In this document: positions 44,254 through 53,299 of the stretch, one piece after another
Layout of the letters: every line of letters starts with the position of its first letter
How positions within the stretch are numbered: the stretch's first letter is position 1
Origin: an uncultured Muribaculum sp.
GTDB lineage: Bacteria > Bacteroidota > Bacteroidia > Bacteroidales > Muribaculaceae
Direction: 5' to 3'
Assembly (NCBI GenBank): GCA_910587665.1
Contig: CAJUMZ010000019.1
Coordinates: forward strand, 1-61,852
DNA: 61,852 bases
Made by a program: the position numbers and the translations under genes
Notes under the pieces: model-generated
What the model was told of the DNA's origin: nothing
Databases searched by the model: none
What the model saw: the letters and a program-made list of their open reading frames with translations, nothing else

Positions 44254-44320
44254 CGAATATTTTCTGCAAAGATAACAATAAGTCAAGCGCGATGCAAATT
44301 TATTTACACAGCGCCCCTCT

Positions 44321-44347
44321 AAAGCCACTAAAGTCCTTACTGTCCCT
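44321..44347. repeat. 9-bp-period repeat array after the ara operon
   Basis: Units AAAGCCACT, AAAGTCCTT, ACTGTCCCT, of the same family as the arrays at 34921 and 51971. It lies between tRNA-Arg and the ara operon terminator. Confidence 0.65.
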
Positions 44348-44360
44348 AAATAAAGAAAGA

Positions 44361-44384
44361 GTCGCGCCGATAATCCGGCGCGAC
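44361..44384 (-). terminator. Intrinsic terminator of the arabinose operon
   Basis: Minus strand: 9-bp GC-rich stem GTCGCGCCG/CGGCGCGAC, 6-base loop, followed by TCTTTCTTTATTT. It lies 18 bp past the araB stop. Confidence 0.85.
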
Positions 44385-44402
44385 CCCCTAAAATCAATTG
44401 TA

Positions 44403-46007
44403 TTATAGCGCATCTACGGCGGCTTGCTCAACGGCAAGACCGCACTTGTACTTCTCTATGTAGCGGTTGAATCCCTCTACTTCCTCTGCGGTGGGGGCGA
44501 TCTCTGAGCCGGTGTTTCCAAGGAACACGCACTCGTTGAGCCAGCCCGCGAGCGAAAGTTTGCGCGGATTGTTGACTACATACGACGCAAGCAGAGCTAT
44601 GCCCCAGGCACCACCCTCTCCGGCAGTCTCCATGACGGATATCGGCGAGTTAAGTGCGGCGGCAAGCACCCGCTGACCCACACCCGGCGTCTTGAAGAGT
44701 CCGCCGTGACCGGTGATACGGTCCACCTCAACGTTCTCATCGTTGAAAAGGATGTCGTTGCCTATCTTAAGCACCGCAACCGAAGCGTAGAGATTGGCAC
44801 GCATGAAGTTGGCAAGGGTAAACTTGTCGGTCGACGAGCGCACAAACAGCGGTCGACCCTCGGCAAGTCCGGTCACAGGCTCCCCGGAGAAGTAATTGTA
44901 GCTCAACAGGCCTCCGCAGTCGGCTTGACCGTCAAGTGCCGCATTATACAGCTTGCCGTAGAGCTCGTTCATGTCGGTCTCGATGCCGAGAAGCTGCTGA
45001 TACTCCTTGAAGATGCCCACCCACGCATTGAGGTCGGATGTGCAGTTGTTGCAATGCACCATGGCCACAAGACTGCCGTCGGGCGTGGTCACCATATCGA
45101 TCATCTCGTAAGGCTTTGACAACTCTTTTTCAAGCACGATCATAGAGAACGACGATGTTCCCGCCGACACATTGCCTGTGCGCTGGAGCACGGCGTTGGT
45201 GGCAACCATGCCGGTGCCGGCATCGCCCTCGGGCGGACAGAAAGGCACACCGGCGCGCAGATGACCCGACACGTCAAGACGGCGTGCGCCCTCGGCGGTC
45301 AGACAGCCGGCAGCCTCACCGGCAACAATGCTCTTAGGCAATATGTCGGCAAGCTTCCAGGGAAATCCTTCCGGAGCCACGAGGTCGTCAAACTTCTTCA
45401 CCATTTCAGCCGAATAGTCCTTGGTGGCGGGATCCACGGGGAGCATGCCCGATGCGTCACCTACCCCGAGCACCTTCTCACCGGTAAGCTTCCAGTGGAT
45501 ATATCCGGCAAGCGTGGTCAGATACTTTATATCCTTCACATGAGGCTCACCGTCAAGGATTGCCTGATATAGGTGGGAGATGCTCCAGCGGAGCGGAATA
45601 TTGTAGACAAACAGTTCCGAGAGCTTGGCGGCAGCCGTGCCGGTATTGGTATTGCGCCAGGTGCGGAACGGCACCAAAATCTCTCCGTTTTCGTCAAACG
45701 GCATGTAGCCGTGCATCATCGCGCTCACACCGATTGCCGCGAGGTTCTCGATCTCTATGTCGTAGCGACGGCGCACATCCTCGCGAAGACGCGCATAGCT
45801 GTCCTGCAAGCCATACCATATCGCCTCCGTGCTGTAGGTCCAGAGCTTGTCGACAAGCTGATTTTCCCATTCATGCGCACCCTGCGCGATAGGGTTGTTG
45901 TCCTCGTCGATAAGCACCGCCTTTATGCGGGTCGATCCCAGCTCGATGCCGAGTATCGCCTTACCGGCTGCGATGGTGTCCTTAGGATTTTTATTAACTT
46001 CGGGCAT
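44403..46007 (-). CDS. araB: FGGY-family carbohydrate kinase, ribulokinase
   Basis: 534 residues. FGGY kinase features: AILGIELGSTRIKAVLID phosphate loop at the N-terminus and GNVSAGTSSFSMI and GHGGLFKTPGVGQR in the C-terminal lobe. It phosphorylates L-ribulose to L-ribulose-5-phosphate. It is the last gene of the arabinose operon, 4 bases after araA. It differs from the enterobacterial AraB type but matches the Bacteroides kinase in this genomic setting. Confidence 0.88.
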   Translation of the reverse strand: MPEVNKNPKDTIAAGKAILGIELGSTRIKAVLIDEDNNPIAQGAHEWENQLVDKLWTYSTEAIWYGLQDSYARLREDVRRRYDIEIENLAAIGVSAMMHGYMPFDENGEILVPFRTWRNTNTGTAAAKLSELFVYNIPLRWSISHLYQAILDGEPHVKDIKYLTTLAGYIHWKLTGEKVLGVGDASGMLPVDPATKDYSAEMVKKFDDLVAPEGFPWKLADILPKSIVAGEAAGCLTAEGARRLDVSGHLRAGVPFCPPEGDAGTGMVATNAVLQRTGNVSAGTSSFSMIVLEKELSKPYEMIDMVTTPDGSLVAMVHCNNCTSDLNAWVGIFKEYQQLLGIETDMNELYGKLYNAALDGQADCGGLLSYNYFSGEPVTGLAEGRPLFVRSSTDKFTLANFMRANLYASVAVLKIGNDILFNDENVEVDRITGHGGLFKTPGVGQRVLAAALNSPISVMETAGEGGAWGIALLASYVVNNPRKLSLAGWLNECVFLGNTGSEIAPTAEEVEGFNRYIEKYKCGLAVEQAAVDAL

Positions 46008-46011
46008 CTCC

Positions 46012-47547
46012 TTACTTGTTAAGCATATAATAAACCTCGTTGTAGCGAAGCTCCTTCTTAAACTCGCTTATGGTGGTGTCCTTGTTGATATGTACCATCT
46101 CTATGCCTGCAATTTCCGCATAATCTTCCCAATATTCCGGGGTGAGGTCATAGGAGAAGCAGGAGTGATGTGTACCGCCGGCAAGTATCCAGGCTCCTGC
46201 GCCTATTTCGAAATTGGGCATAGGAATCCACAGCGCTGAAGCCACGGGAAGCTTGGGAAGCGGCTTGGACTTGATGCACTCGACGTCGTTGACAATCAGA
46301 CGGAAACGGTTACCCATGTCGATCACGGTAGCAGTGATGCCTGCGCCGGGTTTTGAAGTGAACACAAGGCGGGCGGTCTGTGCCTTGCGGATGCCGATAC
46401 CGAGGTGGTGTACCTCCAGACGAGGTTTCTGCTCGGCGATGAGCGGGCACACCTCAAGCATATGAGCCTGAAGTATAGAGCTTTGCGCTCCGTTGAAATT
46501 CAGCGTATAGTCTTCGAGGAACGAACATCCGCCGTTTAGCCCGCGGGTCATGTACCATACCGTGCGGTAGAGAGCGGCCGACTTCCAGTCGCCTTCGGCT
46601 CCGAAGCCGTAGCCCTCTTCCATGAGGCGCTGCGATGCAAGACCGGGGATCTGGTCAAATCCTACGAATTTCGGGTCATTTATATCATCCGTGCCGAGAT
46701 CGTCAAAATTGGTGGTGAAGCCCTTCGCTCCCTTTGCCTGAAGACATGCGCGGATGGCAAGCTCTGCCTTGGCGGCGTTGCGCACCGACTCATAGCCTGT
46801 AGTGCCCGGCTCTGCAAGCGACGCGTCATGGTCGTAGAGAGTGAAATAGGTGTTCATAAGCTCGGCAACGTCATTGTCGTCGACCTTCTTGTAATACTCC
46901 ATAAGCTCGCTTACAGGGCAATAGTCCACATGATAGCCGAGCTGCATTTCTGCCTCGACCTTGTCACCGTCGGTAACGGCTACATTGTTCATCTGGTCGC
47001 CGAATCTCACGATAAGCATATCCTGTGAGTCGGCCCACGCTGCGGCTACCCTTGACCACACTGCGATCTTGGCCTGTGTGGCTGGATCGCTCCAATGTCC
47101 TACAACCACCTTGCGGCGCACATGCATGCGGGCGCAGATATGTCCGAACTCGCGGTCGCCGTGAGCCGACTGGTTGAGGTTCATGAAGTCCATGTCCATG
47201 GTATCCCAGGGTATCTCGGCATTGTATTGCGTGTGGAGATGCAGAAGCGGCTTGCGGAGCTGCTGCAGGCCGTGGATCCACATCTTTGCGGGTGAGAATG
47301 TGTGCATCCAGGTTATCACGCCCACACACTTCGCGTCGCTGCTCGCGGCTTTCATCACAGCCTCAACCTCCTTGGATGAGTTTGCAGTGCCTTTATACAC
47401 TATCTTGATGGGCAGATTGCCTGAGTTGTTAAGGCCTTCAACCATCTCTTTTGAATGGGAGTCAACCACTTTTACCGCGTCACCGCCATAAAGAAGCTGG
47501 GCACCTGTCACCCACCACACTTCTAAATTATCATAAATATTATTCAT
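46012..47547 (-). CDS. araA: L-arabinose isomerase
   Basis: 511 residues, the standard length. The opening MNNIYDNLEVWWVTGAQLLYGGDAV and the HTFSPAKMWIHGLQQLRKPLLHLHTQYNAEIPW stretch are diagnostic, and catalytic Glu/His residues occur in GYGFGAEGDWK and AHMLEVCP. It converts L-arabinose to L-ribulose. The start at MNNIYD was chosen over an upstream frame of 34 residues that lacks family similarity. Second to last in the operon. Confidence 0.96.
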   Translation of the reverse strand: MNNIYDNLEVWWVTGAQLLYGGDAVKVVDSHSKEMVEGLNNSGNLPIKIVYKGTANSSKEVEAVMKAASSDAKCVGVITWMHTFSPAKMWIHGLQQLRKPLLHLHTQYNAEIPWDTMDMDFMNLNQSAHGDREFGHICARMHVRRKVVVGHWSDPATQAKIAVWSRVAAAWADSQDMLIVRFGDQMNNVAVTDGDKVEAEMQLGYHVDYCPVSELMEYYKKVDDNDVAELMNTYFTLYDHDASLAEPGTTGYESVRNAAKAELAIRACLQAKGAKGFTTNFDDLGTDDINDPKFVGFDQIPGLASQRLMEEGYGFGAEGDWKSAALYRTVWYMTRGLNGGCSFLEDYTLNFNGAQSSILQAHMLEVCPLIAEQKPRLEVHHLGIGIRKAQTARLVFTSKPGAGITATVIDMGNRFRLIVNDVECIKSKPLPKLPVASALWIPMPNFEIGAGAWILAGGTHHSCFSYDLTPEYWEDYAEIAGIEMVHINKDTTISEFKKELRYNEVYYMLNK

Positions 47548-47590
47548 TTTATTTAGCTTTTTGTATGTTATCAAATTATTAAAGTATCTG

Positions 47591-48277
47591 TCAACGCTGT
47601 CCGTAATATGCGTTCGGGCCATGCTTGCGGTTGAAATGTTTCTCCACAAGCAGCTCGTTCATCGTCAGGTGGGGGTTGACAAGATAGGCTATGCTCGCCA
47701 TCTTGGCCACCTGCTCCATGACCACGGCATTGTGCACTGCGTCGTGAGGGTTCTTGCCCCATGCAAAAGGACCGTGGTTCTTCACCAGCACCCCGGGGGT
47801 ATGCATCGGGTTGATATCCTCGAAACGCTTCACTATCACATTGCCGGTCTCAAGCTCATAGTCGCCGTTTACCTCTTCGGCTGTCATGTCGGATGTGCAG
47901 GGGATCGCGTTGTGGAAATAATCGGCATGGGTTGTGCCTATATTGGGAAGGTCGATTCCCGCCTGAGCCCACGCGGTGGCATAGGTGGAGTGAGTATGTA
48001 CCACGCCCCCGATTTCGGGAAACGCCTTGTAGAGCGCGATATGGGTGGGCGTGTCCGACGACGGGCGCAGGTCGCCTTCCACCACATTGCCGTCAAGGTC
48101 GACGACAACCATGTCCGAGGCCTTCATCACGTCGTAGTCGACTCCGCTCGGCTTGATTACCACAAGCCCGCTTTCACGGTCGATACCCGACACATTGCCC
48201 CAGGTAAATATCACAAGTCCGTGTTTCACCAGGTCGAGATTGGCGCGAAACACTTCTTCTTTCAATTTTTCAAGCAT
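47591..48277 (-). CDS. araD: L-ribulose-5-phosphate 4-epimerase
   Basis: 228 residues. Class II aldolase/epimerase fold with TWGNVSG, IKPSGVDYD, metal-binding VVHTHSTYATAWAQ and KNHGPFAWG. It converts L-ribulose-5-phosphate to D-xylulose-5-phosphate for the pentose phosphate pathway. It lies 43 bp upstream of araA and 5 bp downstream of araR. Confidence 0.96.
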   Translation of the reverse strand: MLEKLKEEVFRANLDLVKHGLVIFTWGNVSGIDRESGLVVIKPSGVDYDVMKASDMVVVDLDGNVVEGDLRPSSDTPTHIALYKAFPEIGGVVHTHSTYATAWAQAGIDLPNIGTTHADYFHNAIPCTSDMTAEEVNGDYELETGNVIVKRFEDINPMHTPGVLVKNHGPFAWGKNPHDAVHNAVVMEQVAKMASIAYLVNPHLTMNELLVEKHFNRKHGPNAYYGQR

Positions 48278-48282
48278 GATCG

Positions 48283-48984
48283 TTATATCTTAAATTTTAA
48301 TGTATCATTATATGATTCCCGGTTGAAACGGTAAAGCGTGGCACCGCGGCGCGAGCTGAGCTTGTCAATCTTGTCGGTGGCCTCGATACATCCGTTCTCG
48401 AGCAGACGCCGGCGGAAATTGCGCTTGTCTATCGGCTCGCCGAGTATCTTCTCGCAGAGCGCCTGTACCTGTGCCATGGTAAACAGTTCGGGAAGCAGGT
48501 TGAACGCGACCGGCTCGCGGGTGACCTTGCTCCGCAATGCCGACAGGGCGCGCCCTATCATCAACGGATGGTCAAACTGCAATTCCGGCAACTTCATCAC
48601 GTTAACCCATTCCGCGCCATATTCCCCCACGCGCTTGTCAATAGCGGCGTCGCTCTTTATAAGCGCGTAGTAGGCCACCGATATCACCCTGTCGCCGGGA
48701 TCGCGGTCAAGCGCACCGAACGCACCCACCTGCTCCATGTAGATGTCGTCAAGACCCGTAAGCTCCGACAACACCCTGGTAGCCGCGGCGTCAAGCGTCT
48801 CGGTCGACTTGACAAACCCACCCATCAATGAGGGGGCGCCAAGTTTAGGCTCGAAACGGCGCGGGGCAAGAAGCACGCTCAGCTCCCCGTCGTGCAGGCT
48901 GAATATGATACAGTCCACACTGACGGGATAGCGGTCGTGGGCGGAATAATATCCGCCGGGAGTCATGTTGACGTTGTCTGTCAT
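48283..48984 (-). CDS. araR: Nudix-family arabinose regulator AraR
   Basis: 233 residues. The Nudix-like N-terminal domain (VDCIIFSLHDGELSVLLAPRRFEP...LMGGFVKSTETLDAAATRVLSELTGL) has a degenerate Nudix box, so it binds a ligand instead of hydrolysing one. The C-terminal winged helix (KRNFRRRLLENGCIEATDKID) binds DNA. Known Bacteroides AraR proteins of this type control the ara operon in response to arabinose. It lies inside the operon, between the transporter and araD, as in Bacteroides thetaiotaomicron. Confidence 0.92.
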   Translation of the reverse strand: MTDNVNMTPGGYYSAHDRYPVSVDCIIFSLHDGELSVLLAPRRFEPKLGAPSLMGGFVKSTETLDAAATRVLSELTGLDDIYMEQVGAFGALDRDPGDRVISVAYYALIKSDAAIDKRVGEYGAEWVNVMKLPELQFDHPLMIGRALSALRSKVTREPVAFNLLPELFTMAQVQALCEKILGEPIDKRNFRRRLLENGCIEATDKIDKLSSRRGATLYRFNRESYNDTLKFKI

Positions 48985-48993
48985 TATGATTTT

Positions 48994-50676
48994 TTACCAG
49001 AAATACCAATAGAATGCCGCTGTGATGCAAAGGATGATCACGGTGTGGATCACATCCCAGGCATTCCAGCTTGCGCGGGTGGCAGCCTTTTGCTCCGGAG
49101 TGGAAGTACCAAACACGAGTCCCTTGATCTTTTCGGGATCGGGCTTCTTGGTGAAGAGGCTGACAACCACTACTACAAGCATACAGAACACGAGCATCCA
49201 GCCGCAGAAGAAGAGCCAGTTGGAGTCATAGAACATCCACTTGAACCAGTTCTGGTCGCCGGGCAGCAGGGCGGCGTTGCTGTAATATATCTTAGCGCAG
49301 AGACGGGTGATACCGATGCCGAGACCGGCGATAAGTCCCCACATTCCGCCCTGTGCTGTGGCACGCTTCCAGCAGATACCCATAAGGAACGCGGCGGCGA
49401 TTCCCGGCGCAAGCACCGACTGTACATCCTGGAGGTAATTGTAGAGTACATCACCGATAGAGCGCATCACAGGTATCCAGAGCACACCGAGAAGCACAAT
49501 GACAACAGTGGCGATCTGACCGATTCTCACAAGTTTCTTCGGATCGGTGTCAGGCTTGTAGCGCTGGTAGAAGTCTATGGTAAAAAGGGCGGCCGACGAG
49601 TTGAACAGTGAAGCGAGCGAGCTCATCAAGGCTGCAAGGATACCGCACACAATAAGACCCTTCACGCCGGCGGGGAGAAGCTTTGCCACAAGCGTCGGGA
49701 AAGCGGCGTCGGGGGTGGAGAGCCTGAACACTTCGCCGTTGACCTCGATGCCACGGGTGCTCATCGCAAATGCGATCATACCCGGGATAAGGAACAGGAA
49801 CACGGGAAGAAGCTTCAGGTAAGCGCCGAAGATAGTACCGCGACGAGCCTCCTTTTCATCTTTTCCGGAAAGCACGCGCTGCACGATGAACTGGTCGGTA
49901 CACCAGTACCAGAAACCGATCACGGCAGAGCCCACCAGGGCGCCGAGCCACGGATATTGCGGGTCACGGTTGTCACGTATAAGGTTGGTCATGGTGTCGC
50001 CGTAGTCATTCACCACTACCTGCGAGCAGGTAGCCATCATCTCGTCCCAGCCGCCGAGGGCCTTAAGTCCGAGCACAAGGATGATAAGCGAGCCTAACAG
50101 AAGTATCGGGGTCTGGAGCACCGAGGTGTACAACACCGATTTCATACCGCCGATAATCGTATAGAGAGCCGTAAGCACGACAAGTCCGATAGCGGCGATC
50201 CAGAAGAAGTCGACGCCCCAGAGCGTGTCGATGCCAAACACCTGCTGAAACACAAGTCCGCCGGCATATACGGTGACGGCTACCTTGGTAAGCACGTAAC
50301 TGATAAGCGAGATCAGCGACAGTATCGTGCGCGACGCAGGGTTGTAGCGGCGCTCAAGAAACTCCGGCATGGTGTAGACCATGCTTCGGGTGTAGAACGG
50401 AACGAATACCCAGCCGAGGATAAGGATCATCCAGCCCTGGATCTCCCAGTGGGCCATTGCCATACCGCTCGACGCGCCCGCTCCGGCAAGTCCGATAAGG
50501 TGCTCCGAGCCGATATTGGAGGCAAATATTGAGGCACCGATCGCTATCCATGTAGCGTCTTTACCTCCGAGGAAGTAGTCGGCGGCATTGTTCTGCTTCT
50601 GCCGCATGACCCATACGATGATGCCGATAAGGGCTAAGAAAAACAGCCCTATGACAATCCAGTCAAGTAATTGCAT
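48994..50676 (-). CDS. araP: Sodium/solute symporter (arabinose transporter)
   Basis: 560 residues with about 13-14 membrane helices, SSS (SLC5-like) family: FFLALIGIIVWVMRQKQN, GSEHLIGLAGAGASSGMAMAHWE, YTIIGGMKSVLYTSVLQ (the sodium/sugar translocation signature region) and AALMSSLASLFNSSAALFTID. It couples Na+ entry to sugar uptake through the inner membrane. Its place between araR and the aldose epimerase gene indicates arabinose as substrate. Confidence 0.9.
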   Translation of the reverse strand: MQLLDWIVIGLFFLALIGIIVWVMRQKQNNAADYFLGGKDATWIAIGASIFASNIGSEHLIGLAGAGASSGMAMAHWEIQGWMILILGWVFVPFYTRSMVYTMPEFLERRYNPASRTILSLISLISYVLTKVAVTVYAGGLVFQQVFGIDTLWGVDFFWIAAIGLVVLTALYTIIGGMKSVLYTSVLQTPILLLGSLIILVLGLKALGGWDEMMATCSQVVVNDYGDTMTNLIRDNRDPQYPWLGALVGSAVIGFWYWCTDQFIVQRVLSGKDEKEARRGTIFGAYLKLLPVFLFLIPGMIAFAMSTRGIEVNGEVFRLSTPDAAFPTLVAKLLPAGVKGLIVCGILAALMSSLASLFNSSAALFTIDFYQRYKPDTDPKKLVRIGQIATVVIVLLGVLWIPVMRSIGDVLYNYLQDVQSVLAPGIAAAFLMGICWKRATAQGGMWGLIAGLGIGITRLCAKIYYSNAALLPGDQNWFKWMFYDSNWLFFCGWMLVFCMLVVVVVSLFTKKPDPEKIKGLVFGTSTPEQKAATRASWNAWDVIHTVIILCITAAFYWYFW

Positions 50677-50709
50677 AATGTGTCGGTAATATTTAAGATT
50701 AAATAAGAT

Positions 50710-51861
50710 TTACTTTTCAACGCCAAACTTATAGACGCAGTGGCTTGTGTAAGTCTGTCCCGGTTCGAGCCATGCCGAAGGCCATTGCGGCTTGTTGGGG
50801 CTGTCGGGATAATGTTGTGTCTCAAGTGCGACACCGCTGTTTTTCACATATGTCACGCCACCTTTGCCATTGACGGTTCCGTCAAGGAAGTTGCCGGCAT
50901 AGAATTGGATGCCCGGCTCGTCGGTGTATACAGAAAGGGTGATGCCGGTCTCGGGCGAATACATCTCCACGGCAAGCTTCTCCATGTCGCCTGCGGTGTT
51001 GAGTACCCAGTTGTGGTCATAGCCGCCTCCATATATCACCTGAGTGTCGGTGATAGAGTCGCCATAGCCGTCGCCTATCGCATGGCGGGTGGTGAAGTCC
51101 ATTGCAGTGCCCTTAACGGCGACAATCTCGCCGGTGGTCATGAAAGTGGAGTCAACAGGGGTGATGCTGTCGGCATTGATATATATGCTGTTGTTGAGTA
51201 TATCGCGCGACGCGTCACCGTTGAGGTTGAAATAAGAGTGGTTGGTAAGGTTGACAGGCGTCTTTTTGTCGGTTGTCGCGCTATAGGAGATGTCGATTGC
51301 ATTGTCGGGCGTCAGACGATAGGTGACCTCGGCGTTGACATTGCCGGGGAATCCGTTGTCACCGTCGGGCGATGCCATGGTAAGCGTAAGCGTGGAGTCG
51401 GTGGCTGCCTTGACGCCATATACCTTGTACTGCCAGCCGCGCGGGCCGCCATGAAGCGTGTGTCCGAAATTGTTGGTGGGCAGGCGCAGGGTATCGCCGT
51501 CGACCACAATGATGCCGTGGCCTATGCGGTTGGCATAACGGCCTATCGCCGCACCGAAATCAGAAAGATTGTTTTCCGGGAAATAAGCCTGCACGCTGTC
51601 GAAGCCGAGCACGACGTCGCGCAATTCCCCTTCACGGTCAGGCACCATGATTGACACTATGCGCCCTCCGTAATTTGTGATACACACCTCCATGCCGGAA
51701 GCATTTTTAAGAGTGTAGAGCCCGGTCGCTTTTCCGTCGACTTCGGCGAGAAACTTGGCAGGATCAAGTCCTGATTCCGTAAGTTGCGGGGAGTTATTGC
51801 CTCGCCCGCATCCACCTAAAACTAAGATTGCGGCAGCTGCTGTGGCTGCACCGGTTTTCAT
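50710..51861 (-). CDS. galM: Aldose 1-epimerase, lipoprotein
   Basis: 383 residues. A lipoprotein signal ends at Cys in LVLGGCGRG, so the enzyme is periplasmic or on a membrane. Aldose epimerase motifs: GRYANRIGHG, HTLHGGPRGWQYKVY (catalytic His), NHSYFNLNG and the C-terminal LETQHYPDSPNKPQWPS (catalytic Glu). It speeds interconversion of alpha and beta sugar anomers before uptake. It is the first gene of the ara operon, with the promoter at 51903-51934. Confidence 0.93.
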   Translation of the reverse strand: MKTGAATAAAAILVLGGCGRGNNSPQLTESGLDPAKFLAEVDGKATGLYTLKNASGMEVCITNYGGRIVSIMVPDREGELRDVVLGFDSVQAYFPENNLSDFGAAIGRYANRIGHGIIVVDGDTLRLPTNNFGHTLHGGPRGWQYKVYGVKAATDSTLTLTMASPDGDNGFPGNVNAEVTYRLTPDNAIDISYSATTDKKTPVNLTNHSYFNLNGDASRDILNNSIYINADSITPVDSTFMTTGEIVAVKGTAMDFTTRHAIGDGYGDSITDTQVIYGGGYDHNWVLNTAGDMEKLAVEMYSPETGITLSVYTDEPGIQFYAGNFLDGTVNGKGGVTYVKNSGVALETQHYPDSPNKPQWPSAWLEPGQTYTSHCVYKFGVEK

Positions 51862-51902
51862 GTTAAGCATTTGGTTAGCAATTAATACATAAAGAATGAG
51901 TG

Positions 51903-51934
51903 TAAAATTAACACCCATTCTCCTTACCACCAAA
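51903..51934 (-). promoter_or_regulatory. Arabinose operon promoter
   Basis: Minus strand: TTTG, 20 bp, TAATTTTA (51903-51910), one base off the -7 consensus. The first start codon is 42 bp downstream. Confidence 0.6.
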
Positions 51935-51943
51935 TTTCATCCT

Positions 51944-51957
51944 ATGTTTTACAACAT
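51944..51957. promoter_or_regulatory. Candidate AraR operator
   Basis: Imperfect palindrome ATGTTTTACAACAT (arms ATGTT and AACAT), 10 bp upstream of the -33 element of the ara promoter. Position and symmetry fit a regulator site. No second copy was seen inside the operon. Confidence 0.45.
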
Positions 51958-51970
51958 AATTTCCCCCTTT

Positions 51971-52006
51971 AAAGACCCTAAAGCCCTTAGAGTCCTTAAA
52001 GTCCTT
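51971..52006. repeat. 9-bp-period repeat array at the end of the dipeptide epimerase gene
   Basis: Units AAAGACCCT, AAAGCCCTT, AGAGTCCTT, AAAGTCCTT. It runs into the stop codon of the gene at 52005-53159. This is the longest and most regular of the three arrays. Confidence 0.8.
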
Positions 52007-53159
52007 AGCCCTTAATCTCCGCCCCGATCCCCGCACGCCCGCGAGGTATCTCGACCTTGCCGTCGACGATTTTTGTCCCGTCAAAGCAATCGTTGGTGAT
52101 AAGGAGGTTGCCGTCAAGGTCAGCCCACTTGGCAAGAGGGGCAAGCTGCGAGGCGGCTGAAATACCACACGAGGTCTCCGTCATGCACCCAAGCATGACA
52201 TCCATCCCGAGTGCCTGCGCGAGTTCAGCCATCTGCTTCGCCTCGCGCATGCCCGTACTCTTCATCAGTTTTATGTTTATGGCGTCGTATACCCCGTAGG
52301 CACGCCTCACGTCATCAAGACGCTGCAAAAACTCGTCGGCAACGATCGGAAGCGGCGAACGCTCCCTCAACCATGCCGTCTCGTCGATCATCTCCTTCGG
52401 CATAGGCTGCTCCACAAAAAGGCAGTTGCGATCGGCAAGCCAATGACACATCTCCAGGGCGTGATGCTTGTCATCCCACCCTTGGTTCACGTCGACACAT
52501 ATAGGGCGGTCGGTCATCTCGCGTATTATATCCACGGTCTCGGTGTCATGGTCAAGCCCCATCTTCACTTTAAGTATCTTGTAAGGAGCGGCTTCCTCCA
52601 CTTTTCGCCTCACCACCTCAGGCTTGTCGATGCCTATCGTAAACGAGGTGTCGGGAGTGCGCTCCGGCGAGAGTCCCCATATCTTGTACCATGGCTGACC
52701 CATCAGTTTCCCCGCGAGGTCATGAAGCGCGATGTCGACCGACGCCTTTGCAGCACGGTTGTCGGGCGCGAGACTATCCATGTATTCATGAATCTCAGTC
52801 ATGCGAAACGGGTCGGTAAACCGGCTGAGGTCCACCGCCGACAGATAGCGTGTCACCGACTCCACGCTCTCCCCCAGATATGGCGGCATCGACGCCTCCC
52901 CGTATCCCGTCACCCCGTCAAGCTCTATCTTGACAAGCACGTCGGGGGTTGTAGTACGGCTGAACTTCGCAAGGTTAAACGAGTGGCGCAACTGTAGCTC
53001 ATAAGGCGCCCATGACAGCTTCATCCGCCCGACACCCGTCTTTTCCTTTACCGCCGACCCGTCGGCCGAATAAGTCGCCGCAGCGGCAGTCATCCACTTG
53101 GGTGCCGCAAGCACGGCAACACCCATCATCGCCCCCTTAAGAAATTCACGTCTATCCAT
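52005..53159 (-). CDS. Dipeptide epimerase (enolase superfamily), exported
   Basis: 384 residues. The N-terminus MDRREFLKGAMMGVAVLA is a Tat-like signal with a short RR motif. The enolase-superfamily barrel follows: lysine acid/base pair in LKVKMG, metal ligands in CVDVNQGW, FVEQP and VADEF, the second catalytic Lys in INIKLMKST, and GCMTETSCGISAAS. This set is typical of L-Ala-D/L-Glu and related dipeptide epimerases that help recycle murein peptides. The start was chosen at the Tat-like signal. The gene is on the same strand as the ara operon but separate from it. Confidence 0.9.
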   Translation of the reverse strand: MDRREFLKGAMMGVAVLAAPKWMTAAAATYSADGSAVKEKTGVGRMKLSWAPYELQLRHSFNLAKFSRTTTPDVLVKIELDGVTGYGEASMPPYLGESVESVTRYLSAVDLSRFTDPFRMTEIHEYMDSLAPDNRAAKASVDIALHDLAGKLMGQPWYKIWGLSPERTPDTSFTIGIDKPEVVRRKVEEAAPYKILKVKMGLDHDTETVDIIREMTDRPICVDVNQGWDDKHHALEMCHWLADRNCLFVEQPMPKEMIDETAWLRERSPLPIVADEFLQRLDDVRRAYGVYDAINIKLMKSTGMREAKQMAELAQALGMDVMLGCMTETSCGISAASQLAPLAKWADLDGNLLITNDCFDGTKIVDGKVEIPRGRAGIGAEIKG

Positions 53160-53299
53160 AACACCACAAAGATAACAAACACCCGCCATCCACGCAACCC
53201 CAATAACCCCAATAACCGCCTCTACAAAACATGATTGACACTTACGACAATATACCGTAACCACCAATCATGCAATTATCTATATCTAACCGGTATCCT

